Shown piece by piece: positions 1-5,005 of a stretch of DNA of 5,059 bases. Every line of letters begins with the position of its first letter. Within the stretch, counting starts at the first letter, position 1. The notes below the pieces were generated by a model. It did no database searches. It was not told the origin of the DNA and saw only the letters and a program-made list of their open reading frames with translations. The stretch comes from an uncultured Dehalococcoidia bacterium (GTDB taxonomy: Bacteria; Chloroflexota; Dehalococcoidia; Tepidiformales; Tepidiformaceae). The stretch covers positions 1 through 5,059 of the forward strand of contig CALFYR010000699.1 of assembly GCA_937954195.1 (NCBI GenBank), written 5' to 3'. The translations under genes were made by a program, and so were the position numbers.

Positions 1-2
1 CG

Positions 3-1373
3 AACGGGGCGGCGGAAACCGGGAGCGTGCCGTTCAATTCGGAGCGGCGGTGGAGCGCGGCAACGCTGGAACTGAACGGGGAGAAGCGCCACTTCGTCCT
101 CGGGGCGCCGGAAACGGTGCTGCCACTGTGCGAAGGCGGCGAAGAACTGCGGTGGACATACGACCAGGCGGCGACGCAGGGTCTCCGCGGCGTCTTGTTC
201 GCGGAGGCGGACTCGCTGCCCGAACCCGGTGTAGCGATCGGCGGTCTTCGTCCGCTGGCGCTGCTCACGCTGGGCGACCAGCTTCGGCCCGAGGTGCGGT
301 CCGCGTTCACGATGATGGAACGGCTGGGCATCGAACCGAAGCTCATCAGCGGCGACAACCCGGGGACGGTGAAGGCGCTGCTCGCGCAGCTGGGCATCAA
401 CCTGAAGGGCGGCGTGGTCGCGGGCGCGGAGATCGAGCACCTCGAGGGCGAAGCCTTCAATGCGGCATGCGAAGCGAACAGCGTCTTCGGGCGGGTCTCA
501 CCGGCGCTGAAGGCGCGCATCGTCACGGCGCTACGCGAAAACGGGCACTTCGTCGCCATGTGCGGCGACGGCGCGAACGACGTGCAGGCACTGCGCGCGG
601 CGGACGTGGCCGTTTCGATGGAGAGCGGCACGGGGACCACGCGGGCGGTCGCCGGCATCGTCCTGCTGAACGACTCGTTCGAGGCATTGATACGTGGGGC
701 GAAGGAAGCGACGGCGGTGCTGGGCAACGCTGCCCGGCTGAGCAAGCTGTTCATCGCGAAGAGCCTGTACGCCTACCTCATCATCGTAGCGACGAACATG
801 CTGGGCCTGGATTTTCCGTTCCTGCCCCGCCACGGTTCGCTCACCGCGCTGCTGACGCTGGGGATACCGGCCGTGTTCATCTCGATTTCGATACCGCCGC
901 CTGATGCGGGACGGGATTTCACGCGGAACGTGCTGAAGTGGGCACTGCCGGCTTCGCTGGCCCTTGCCGCCTCGGCGATCATCGTGCACCTGCTGACCGA
1001 GGGGCTGCTAAACCGAAGCATCGAAGAAGCGCGAACCCTGGTTTCGCTCACGATGGGCATTACGGGTCTCTTTTTCATGGTCGAAGTGCTGGGGTTTCAG
1101 GGGGCTTCGTGGCGGAGTCTGACGCGGCCGGTCCTGACGACACTCCTCGGCGCGCTCCTTGTCGCGGGGTTCCTGGTGACTATCTACACACCTGAACTGC
1201 GCGCGTTCTTCGATTTCACCGAGGTGAAGACCGGCGACTGGGTCATTGTGCTTTCGGCCGTGGCCGCGGCGCTGGTCGCGCAGTATCTGCTCAGCCGGTA
1301 CTGGCAGGTGTTCCTGGACGTGCTGACGGCAAAGCCGAAGGCGAGCGAGGAGCTTCGCGGGCGGGCGGTCTAG
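3..1373 (+). CDS. Cation-transporting P-type ATPase, CtpE-like, C-terminal part (5' end outside window)
   Basis: The frame is open to the left edge, so the true start, the actuator domain and the phosphorylated-Asp DKTGT motif lie outside. Numbering codon 27-29 as residue 1, the visible part starts in the nucleotide-binding domain (PFNSERRWSA; the GAPE motif at 26-29 corresponds to the usual KGAPE). It continues through the HAD phosphorylation domain: ISGDNPGTVKAL from 107, FGRVSP at 154-159, and the hinge GDGANDV at 180-186. Six hydrophobic segments follow (about 241-260, 270-289, 305-325, 336-356, 367-387, 405-424), matching M5-M10 of a ten-helix pump. SGD in place of TGD, and the FPFLPRH turn between M5 and M6, resemble the mycobacterial CtpE group. 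CtpE is linked to calcium uptake, but the ion cannot be read here. The protein would sit in the cytoplasmic membrane. TAG ends it at 1371-1373. P-type ATPase is nearly certain; CtpE-like is likely. Confidence 0.95.
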   Translation, partial: NGAAETGSVPFNSERRWSAATLELNGEKRHFVLGAPETVLPLCEGGEELRWTYDQAATQGLRGVLFAEADSLPEPGVAIGGLRPLALLTLGDQLRPEVRSAFTMMERLGIEPKLISGDNPGTVKALLAQLGINLKGGVVAGAEIEHLEGEAFNAACEANSVFGRVSPALKARIVTALRENGHFVAMCGDGANDVQALRAADVAVSMESGTGTTRAVAGIVLLNDSFEALIRGAKEATAVLGNAARLSKLFIAKSLYAYLIIVATNMLGLDFPFLPRHGSLTALLTLGIPAVFISISIPPPDAGRDFTRNVLKWALPASLALAASAIIVHLLTEGLLNRSIEEARTLVSLTMGITGLFFMVEVLGFQGASWRSLTRPVLTTLLGALLVAGFLVTIYTPELRAFFDFTEVKTGDWVIVLSAVAAALVAQYLLSRYWQVFLDVLTAKPKASEELRGRAV

Positions 1374-1517
1374 ATTCGGCTCCTTCAGAAAGCAATGGCA
1401 TCGCAACGCGTAAAGACGCGCAGTTAAGCCGCATGCGATGCATCTCCCTGCATTCTGCCTGCAGAGCGCTGGCCGCAGCCGGCGCAAACAATGCAAGTGC
1501 AGATTGGAGTCTTAACG
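1374..1517. other. Intergenic gap between ATPase and small membrane protein gene
   Basis: These 144 bases hold no convincing gene, terminator or sigma-70 promoter. Two short inverted repeats are present: CGCGT/ACGCG around an AAAG loop (1407-1420), and CTGCA/TGCAG (1448-1464). Both have only five-base arms, and neither is followed by a T-run. The gap ends in the Shine-Dalgarno sequence of the next gene, so the small gene may have its own promoter here or be read through from the ATPase. Confidence 0.5.
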
Positions 1518-1793
1518 ATGACTGTTCACCACCACAGCGACGGAGGCGAGAGCTGGTTCGCCGCGAACATGATGATGGTCATGATGTTCTTCGTCCTCGC
1601 GATCGTGCTGATTGGCGCGCTCGTGTTCTGGCAGCCGTGGGCGGGTTCGAGCGCCAATGACGGCGAGGGCGGCGGCGGTATCGACGTCGACATCAACGGC
1701 GGCGCGGGCGGCGAAGGGGCCGGCGATGGCGGCGACGGTGGTTCCGGCGATACCGGCTACCTGCCGGTGAATGGATTCACCCTGTACGTCTAG
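1518..1793 (+). CDS. Small single-pass membrane protein with Gly/Asp-rich tail, function unknown
   Basis: A 91-residue protein I cannot name. ATG at 1518 is chosen because TTGGAGT (GGAG at 1506-1509) lies 8 bases upstream; an in-frame ATG at 1491 would add nine residues but has no ribosome site. The N-terminus is short and His-rich (HHH at 4-6). One hydrophobic segment follows at about residues 18-38, Met-rich at its start (MMMVMM) and ending in FWQPW. The remaining 50 residues are mostly Gly, Asp and Ala with one ordered-looking patch, GIDVDIN (54-60), and a terminal hydrophobic motif, GFTLYV. There is no signal-peptidase site, lipobox or obvious catalytic residue. It is probably membrane-anchored with a flexible tail outside, but orientation is not certain. 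A strong terminator directly downstream and the good ribosome site argue that it is a real, expressed gene. Confidence 0.8.
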   Translation: MTVHHHSDGGESWFAANMMMVMMFFVLAIVLIGALVFWQPWAGSSANDGEGGGGIDVDINGGAGGEGAGDGGDGGSGDTGYLPVNGFTLYV

Positions 1794-1815
1794 CAGGGGT
1801 GTGGGGCGGACACTG

Positions 1816-1843
1816 AAGGAGGGGCCATCTGGCCCCTCCTTTT
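1816..1843 (+). terminator. Intrinsic (rho-independent) terminator of the small membrane protein gene
   Basis: A perfect 11-bp stem AAGGAGGGGCC (1816-1826) / GGCCCCTCCTT (1831-1841) encloses the four-base loop ATCT and runs into TTTT. It lies 22 bases after the stop at 1793. The T-run is on the plus strand. Read from the minus strand the hairpin is followed only by CCTTCAG, so it is at best a weak stop for the convergent hic genes. Confidence 0.92.
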
Positions 1844-1862
1844 TCGTTGCGTGGGAACGGCT

Positions 1863-2072
1863 TCAACTTGCGAGAACGTATTCCACGACGGTTGTTGGTT
1901 CAGGAATTGCCTCCCCATCCGCGCGAAGGCCGGCGATATGGAATTTGATGGCGTCGGCGATCTCCTTCTCCACCTCCTCCACGCTGTCACCGACCGCGAC
2001 GCACCCTGGAAGGTCCGGCACGTATGCCGAGAAGTTACCGGCGGCCCGTTCGATGACAATGGCGTAGCGCAT
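1863..2072 (-). CDS. hicB: HicB-family antitoxin, short form
   Basis: A 69-residue protein beginning MRYAIVIERAAGNFSAYVPD and continuing LPGCVAVGDSVEEVEKEIADAI. This is the typical HicB pattern: a small beta-alpha fold related to RNase H in which PDLPGC and GDSxEE are conserved. HicB proteins bind and neutralise HicA, an mRNA-cleaving toxin. Longer HicB proteins carry a C-terminal DNA-binding domain that represses the operon. This one ends at EPTTVVEYVLAS and has none, as in many short HicB proteins. The ATG overlaps the hicA stop (TGATG), and GGGAGGG lies a few bases upstream, so translation is probably coupled to hicA. The frame is intact with all family motifs, although its toxin partner is broken. 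Confidence 0.9.
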   Translation of the reverse strand: MRYAIVIERAAGNFSAYVPDLPGCVAVGDSVEEVEKEIADAIKFHIAGLRADGEAIPEPTTVVEYVLAS

Positions 2073-2268
2073 CAGCGACCCTCCCTGCTCAGTCCTGCCT
2101 GTTTGTAGATGCTTCCAAGTGTACCGGGAGCCAGATCCTTTCCGAGCCTACCGGGCACGGTAACGCGGCCCTTCTTGGTTGGATGTTTGAACTGACGGTG
2201 GCTTCCACGAGTGTCAGCAGGTACCAACCATCCTCTTCGATGAGCCGGATGATATCCCGAACCTTCAT
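2072..2268 (-). pseudogene. hicA: HicA-family mRNA interferase toxin, disrupted by a one-base frameshift
   Basis: From ATG at 2268-2266 the frame reads MKVRDIIRLIEEDGWYLL, the usual HicA N-terminus (first helix of a dsRNA-binding-like fold). The frame then changes. The second half, including the catalytic-His motif RGSHRQFKHPTKKGRVTVP and then GRLGKDLAPGTLGSIYKQAG, lies in another frame from CGT at 2209-2207 and ends at TGA 2074-2072, overlapping hicB by one base. The 197-base span is one base short of 66 codons, so one base seems missing between about 2220 and 2209. The usual LVRTRG stretch lies exactly there. Unshifted translation gives the first 18-20 residues plus a meaningless tail, without the catalytic His. 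HicA would cleave mRNA and halt growth; this copy should be inactive unless the base is a sequencing error. There is no homopolymer at the site. Confidence 0.85.
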
Positions 2269-2275
2269 CTCGGGA

Positions 2276-2304
2276 TGATCATCGAGGGCGACGAGCCGGG
2301 TCAA
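2276..2304 (-). promoter_or_regulatory. Candidate hicAB promoter
   Basis: On the minus strand TTGACC (2304-2299, five of six -35 consensus bases) is followed after 15 bases by GATGAT, or after 17 bases by TGATCA. Both -10 candidates are imperfect. Transcription would begin almost at the hicA ATG, giving a leaderless or very short leader, which agrees with the lack of a clear ribosome site there. The perfect 10-bp palindrome GATGATCATC (2274-2283) covers the -10 area and could be an operator. All of this is weak and inferred from sequence match only. Confidence 0.3.
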
Positions 2305-2314
2305 TCATGCCCGG
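2296..2314. repeat. Inverted repeat in the divergent hic/crotonase control region
   Basis: CCGGG (2296-2300) and CCCGG (2310-2314) are inverted around nine bases. The pair covers the candidate -35 of the minus-strand hic promoter and sits directly upstream of the plus-strand TAGACT box at 2317. Its placement suits an operator shared by both directions, but five-base arms in high-GC DNA can arise by chance. Confidence 0.3.
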
Positions 2315-2316
2315 TG

Positions 2317-2322
2317 TAGACT
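2317..2322 (+). promoter_or_regulatory. Candidate -10 box of the crotonase cluster promoter
   Basis: TAGACT matches the -10 consensus at four of six positions, including the key first T, second A and last T. It places the transcript start near 2329, followed by GGAGGA (2340-2345) and ATG at 2355. No good -35 is visible at the correct distance, so an activator or another sigma factor may be needed. The same hexamer recurs at 5000-5005. Confidence 0.4.
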
Positions 2323-2354
2323 CCGCTCCCACCACCAGCGGAGGATTCGAACCT

Positions 2355-3122
2355 ATGGCCGGGACCGTGCTCTACGAACGCGATGGGCGCATCGCGACGA
2401 TTACCTACAACCGCCCCGAAGCGTTGAATGCGATCAACCAGGAGTTGCGCGAAGATCTCGACGCCGCCTGGGCCACCTTCCGCGACGACGAGGAGGCGTG
2501 GGTAGCCATCGTGACCGGCGCCGGGAGAGCGTTTAGCGCCGGGGCCGACCTGCGGGGTGGGGCTCAGCCGCGAGGTAACAGTCACTGGGAAACGCCGAGC
2601 CTGACATCGCTCGAGAACGGCATCGAAATCTGGAAGCCGACGATTGCTGCGGTGAACGGTTACGCCCTCGGCTTCGCGTGCACGCTCGTGGCCGCCTGCG
2701 ACTTCGTGATAGCGAGCGATCGGGCCGAGTTCGGCTTCCCGGAGGTCCGGATCGGGGTGCCGACCATCCAGGGGTCGATCCGGATGCCGCAGAAGGTGGG
2801 CTGGCAGAACGCCATGGAACTCCTGCTCATTGGCGAGCGCGTGGACGCGCAGCGCGCGAAGGAGATGGGGCTCGTCGGAAAGGTCGTGCCGCACGACACG
2901 TTGATGGATGAGGCGCGGGCGCTCGCGGACCGGATTTGCAAGAGCGCGCCACTCGCCGTGCGCGCAACCAAGGAAGTCGCCTGGCGCGGCCAGCAGATGC
3001 CGTGGGTGGAGGCCATCCGCTTCGGTGAGACGATGCGCAAGGTTGCGGGTGCGACAGAGGACGCGCGCGAAGGCATGTCGGCCGCACGCGAGAAGCGTCA
3101 GCCAGTCTGGAAAGCCAGGTGA
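2355..3122 (+). CDS. Enoyl-CoA hydratase/isomerase family (crotonase-fold) protein
   Basis: From ATG 2355 the protein has 255 residues, the normal crotonase length. This start has GGAGGA at 2340-2345; the ATG at 2307 has no ribosome site and lies upstream of the likely -10 box. Visible family signatures are NRPEALNAIN (19-28), the oxyanion-hole motif SAGADL (61-66), NGYALGFAC (101-109) with CDF (115-117), FGFPEVRIGVPTIQGS (126-141), and GERVDAQRAKEMGLVGKVV (160-178). Crotonases act on acyl-CoA thioesters in the cytoplasm. The residue at the position of rat hydratase Glu144 is Thr110, whereas that of Glu164 is kept (Glu130, exactly 20 residues on). A classical two-Glu hydratase mechanism is therefore unlikely; isomerase, hydrolase or another crotonase reaction is possible. 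It is the first gene of a tight cluster, with a hydrolase 9 bases downstream. Confidence 0.92.
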   Translation: MAGTVLYERDGRIATITYNRPEALNAINQELREDLDAAWATFRDDEEAWVAIVTGAGRAFSAGADLRGGAQPRGNSHWETPSLTSLENGIEIWKPTIAAVNGYALGFACTLVAACDFVIASDRAEFGFPEVRIGVPTIQGSIRMPQKVGWQNAMELLLIGERVDAQRAKEMGLVGKVVPHDTLMDEARALADRICKSAPLAVRATKEVAWRGQQMPWVEAIRFGETMRKVAGATEDAREGMSAAREKRQPVWKAR

Positions 3123-3131
3123 GCACGCGTG

Positions 3132-3920
3132 ATGTCGTGGCTTGAACGCCCGGACGCCCGGATGTACTACGAGGTCCACGGGCCCGAAAGTGGGCCGGCG
3201 GTGGTGTTCGCGCACGGTCTCGGCGGGAACCATATGTCCTGGTGGCAGCAGGTGCCGCACTTCGCCAAAACGTATCGTTGCGTGACGTTCGCCCACCGGG
3301 GGTTCGCGCCTTCGACGCAGGCTGGCCCCGAACCCGGCGCGGCGGCGTTCGCGGAGGACCTCGCGGCGCTGATCGACGAGCTCGGGCTCGCCGACGTTCG
3401 GCTGGTGGCACAGTCGATGGGTGGGTGGACCTGCCTCGACTACGCGATGGCGCACCCGGAACGCGTGAAGGCGCTGGTGATGTGCGATACGCACGGCACG
3501 TATATGTCGCCGGAGATCGAGGCGGTTTACCGGGCAACGCCGCGTGGCCGTGAGCAGGCGCTGTTCGAACGCGGCATTCACCCCGCCGCGGGCCAGCGCA
3601 TGGCCGACGAGCAGCCGGCGCTGCACCACCTGTACTGGCAGATCAACAACCTCGCGAGCACGCTGGACAAGGACGCGCTGCGGTCGCAGCTCGGCGCGCT
3701 ACGGAACACGCCGACCGAGGCGCTGGCCGTGCTCCAGATGCCGGTGCTGTGCCTCGCCGGCGAGGAGGACATCGTGATCCCGCCGGATGCCGTGCGGCTG
3801 CTCGCGGAGCACGTGCCTGATGGCGCGTTCGTCCCGGTGCCGCGCGCCGGCCATTCGGTGTACTTCGAACGGGCGGAGTTCTTCAACACGCTGGTCGGGG
3901 AGTTCCTGGCCACCATCTGA
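3132..3920 (+). CDS. Alpha/beta-fold hydrolase
   Basis: From ATG at 3132 the protein has 262 residues; GTG directly before it at 3129 is an alternative start. AGGTGAG at 3116-3122, overlapping the crotonase stop, can serve as ribosome site. Counting from the ATG, the order is typical: oxyanion-hole HG in FAHGLGGNHMSW (about 27-38), nucleophile elbow AQSMG with Ser95, acid Asp213 in GEEDIVIPP, and His241 in RAGHSVYF. Helices between about 125 and 190 form the cap that sets substrate choice. Two small departures are seen: the elbow's first Gly is Ala, and the common DxRGxG loop reads AHRGFAP. Relatives include esterases, ring-cleavage-product hydrolases, 3-oxoadipate enol-lactonases and dehalogenases; the substrate cannot be told. 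Position behind a crotonase suggests thioester or ring-opened acid breakdown, an inference only. No signal peptide is visible, so it is cytoplasmic. Confidence 0.93.
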   Translation: MSWLERPDARMYYEVHGPESGPAVVFAHGLGGNHMSWWQQVPHFAKTYRCVTFAHRGFAPSTQAGPEPGAAAFAEDLAALIDELGLADVRLVAQSMGGWTCLDYAMAHPERVKALVMCDTHGTYMSPEIEAVYRATPRGREQALFERGIHPAAGQRMADEQPALHHLYWQINNLASTLDKDALRSQLGALRNTPTEALAVLQMPVLCLAGEEDIVIPPDAVRLLAEHVPDGAFVPVPRAGHSVYFERAEFFNTLVGEFLATI

Positions 3921-3938
3921 ATCACAGGGAGGCAACGC

Positions 3939-4355
3939 ATGATCGGAAACGCTGACCAGGATGCACTCGTCCGCGAGTTGCGGTGGGCTGTCGTCACCAC
4001 GCTCCGGAAGGACGGGACGCCATCGAATTCGGTGATCTTCTACGCGGTTGATGGCGACGAGATCATCTTCAGCACCACGAAGGACCGCGTGAAGGCGAAG
4101 ACGCTGAAGCGCGACCCGCGCATCGCGGTGACGGCGCTCGATGAGGGCGCGCCGCATCGGTTCGTGACCGTGGAGGGTACGGCGAGCGTGGTGGACGAGG
4201 ACATCGTCCCGGGGCACGTGCTGATTAACCGGGCGATGCGGCAAGACCCGAATTGGGAGCCCCCGGAGGGCTACGTGGCGGGGCTTCGCTCGGCGGGAAG
4301 GGTGGTGGTACGGGTGAAGGCGGAACGCGTCAGCGGGGTGGTGCGCAGGGGATAG
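3939..4355 (+). CDS. PPOX-class split-barrel protein, probable F420- or flavin-dependent reductase (Rv1155-like)
   Basis: A 138-residue protein with the best ribosome site in the window (AGGGAGG, 3926-3932, six bases before ATG). The N-terminal helix is followed by WAVVTTLRKDGTPSNSVIFYAV (16-37), with EIIFSTTKDRVKAKTLKRDPRIAV at 41-64 and VTVEGTASV at 76-84. This is the pyridoxamine-phosphate-oxidase-like barrel. The Ser/Thr-rich strand followed by KDRVKAKTLKRD binds cofactor phosphates in this family. The length and the STTKxRxKxxxLxRDPRIAV pattern fit the Rv1155-type group, many of which use deazaflavin F420 rather than FMN. The cofactor and substrate are not provable from sequence. These proteins usually work as dimers in the cytoplasm. 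It lies 18 bases after the hydrolase and most likely shares its transcript. Confidence 0.9.
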   Translation: MIGNADQDALVRELRWAVVTTLRKDGTPSNSVIFYAVDGDEIIFSTTKDRVKAKTLKRDPRIAVTALDEGAPHRFVTVEGTASVVDEDIVPGHVLINRAMRQDPNWEPPEGYVAGLRSAGRVVVRVKAERVSGVVRRG

Positions 4356-4425
4356 GGGCTGCGGGGCCTTCCCGATCGGTAGTAAGGTGACACAGAACGC
4401 CCGGATGAAAGGCGGAGACACGACC
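4356..4425 (+). promoter_or_regulatory. Leader of the hemerythrin-like gene, weak promoter signs only
   Basis: This 70-base gap contains TAGTAAGGT (4380-4388), a poor -10-like stretch without a recognisable -35, and the ribosome site GGCGGAG (4411-4417). An in-frame GTG at 4387 and ATG at 4405 lie within it but lack ribosome sites. The gap is long enough for a separate promoter, yet read-through from the PPOX gene is equally possible, since no terminator is visible. Confidence 0.3.
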
Positions 4426-4878
4426 ATGGCAGCACACCAAGTGGCAGACCGCGCCTACGACGCCCTGGCCGATGCGCAGGCCCTGTTGGACCGGCTGATC
4501 GAATCGGCTCGGGGTATGGATGATCGCGCGTGGATCGATGAAGTCCAGCAGACGGCCGAGGACCTTCACGACGTGCTCATCGAACACTGCCGGGAATCCG
4601 AGGAGCAGGACGGGATCCTGGCGGCGGCCACGGGAGCGAAGCCGGCGCTGATCCCGGAATCTGAGCATCTGATCGATGAACACACCGACATGATTCGTCA
4701 CGCCCAAGACCTGGCGCGTGAGGCAGAGAACGAGGCGGCGTTTGATGACGTGGACATCGAACTGATCCGGTTGAAGGCGAGCGTGCTGCGCGACCTCGTG
4801 CGGGTGCACCTGCATCGTTCGGGCGTACTGACGTACGAGGCGTACTACCGGGTCGAAGGCGGAGAGGGCGGCGGCTAA
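4426..4878 (+). CDS. Hemerythrin-like (HHE-type) four-helix protein, putative
   Basis: From ATG 4426 (GGCGGAG at 4411-4417, eight bases before it) the protein has 150 residues and is highly acidic and almost entirely helical. Four helices are apparent: about 9-29, 38-66, 77-102 and 110-132. Possible metal ligands are placed as in HHE proteins: His48 and EHCRESEE with His54 in helix two, DEHTDM with His86 in helix three, His92, and VHLHRSGVLTYEAY with His128/His130 and Glu138 at the end of helix four. A C-terminal LTYEAYYxVEGGEGG resembles the tail of bacterial hemerythrin-domain proteins. Such proteins bind a di-iron centre and sense or store O2 or NO, though the full ligand set is not certain here. 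There is no membrane segment or signal peptide. It is the last gene before the hairpin at 4892. Confidence 0.65.
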   Translation: MAAHQVADRAYDALADAQALLDRLIESARGMDDRAWIDEVQQTAEDLHDVLIEHCRESEEQDGILAAATGAKPALIPESEHLIDEHTDMIRHAQDLAREAENEAAFDDVDIELIRLKASVLRDLVRVHLHRSGVLTYEAYYRVEGGEGGG

Positions 4879-4891
4879 CTCCTCAGACGCC

Positions 4892-4930
4892 ACGACGCCC
4901 CCGGGGGCTTCTTTATCCCGGGGGCGTCGT
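4892..4930 (+). terminator. Long perfect hairpin, probable terminator after the hemerythrin-like gene
   Basis: ACGACGCCCCCGGG (4892-4905) and CCCGGGGGCGTCGT (4917-4930) are perfect 14-base reverse complements around an 11-base loop, starting 14 bases after the stop. No T-run follows the long form. A smaller nested hairpin, GCCC (4897-4900) with GGGC (4905-4908), is followed directly by TTCTTT, which is the arrangement of an intrinsic terminator. The two folds exclude one another. Either could end the operon or protect its 3' end. Confidence 0.7.
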
Positions 4931-4944
4931 GACTGGAGAGGAGG

Positions 4945-4986
4945 GATTCTCGATTTTGGATTGGGGATTTTGGATTTTGGATTTCC
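4945..4986. repeat. AT-rich heptamer tandem repeat (GATTTTG units)
   Basis: Six consecutive 7-base units all begin GATT: GATTCTC, GATTTTG, GATTGGG, GATTTTG, GATTTTG, GATTTCC. Three are identical. The composition differs sharply from the GC-rich surroundings. The reverse strand reads AATCC/AAAATCC, the motif that produces the spurious IQNPKS-type peptides seen in many Chloroflexota and cyanobacterial genomes, so this is likely one member of a dispersed intergenic heptamer family. Confidence 0.8.
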
Positions 4987-5005
4987 CGCAACCTGCTGCT
5001 AGACT
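4977..5005 (+). promoter_or_regulatory. Candidate promoter reading out of the right edge
   Basis: TTGGAT (4977-4982, three of six -35 bases) and TAGACT (5000-5005, four of six -10 bases) are separated by 17 bases. TGC before the -10 makes an extended -10 (TGnTAGACT). The -35 is formed by the last heptamer junction. The remaining 54 bases hold no gene start that I can identify. A short TCTCT/AGAGA inverted repeat (5036-5049) could be an operator or leader hairpin of a gene beginning beyond the window. Confidence 0.4.

Noticed and set aside
50..904. A 284-codon open frame on the plus strand inside the ATPase gene
   Set aside because: The Arg/Gly-rich, low-complexity translation is an out-of-frame shadow of the ATPase, whose own frame contains all the P-type motifs.
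1407..1464. Two short inverted repeats as an ATPase terminator
   Set aside because: Arms are only five bases and no T-run follows either one.
1008..1496. A minus-strand frame of 162 codons across the ATPase end and the gap
   Set aside because: No ribosome site or domain is visible, and it is mostly antisense to the ATPase.
2207..2227. Programmed frameshift or internal TTG start (2227) rescuing HicA
   Set aside because: No slippery heptamer or stimulating structure is evident, and a start at 2227 would lose the N-terminal helix; a simple one-base loss explains the data better.
2301..3629. A 442-codon open frame on the minus strand
   Set aside because: It lies antisense to the crotonase and hydrolase genes, is rich in Arg, His and Pro with no recognisable domain, and results from codon bias in high-GC DNA.
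4945..4986. CRISPR-like array
   Set aside because: The units are seven bases long, adjacent and without spacers, and no cas genes are present.
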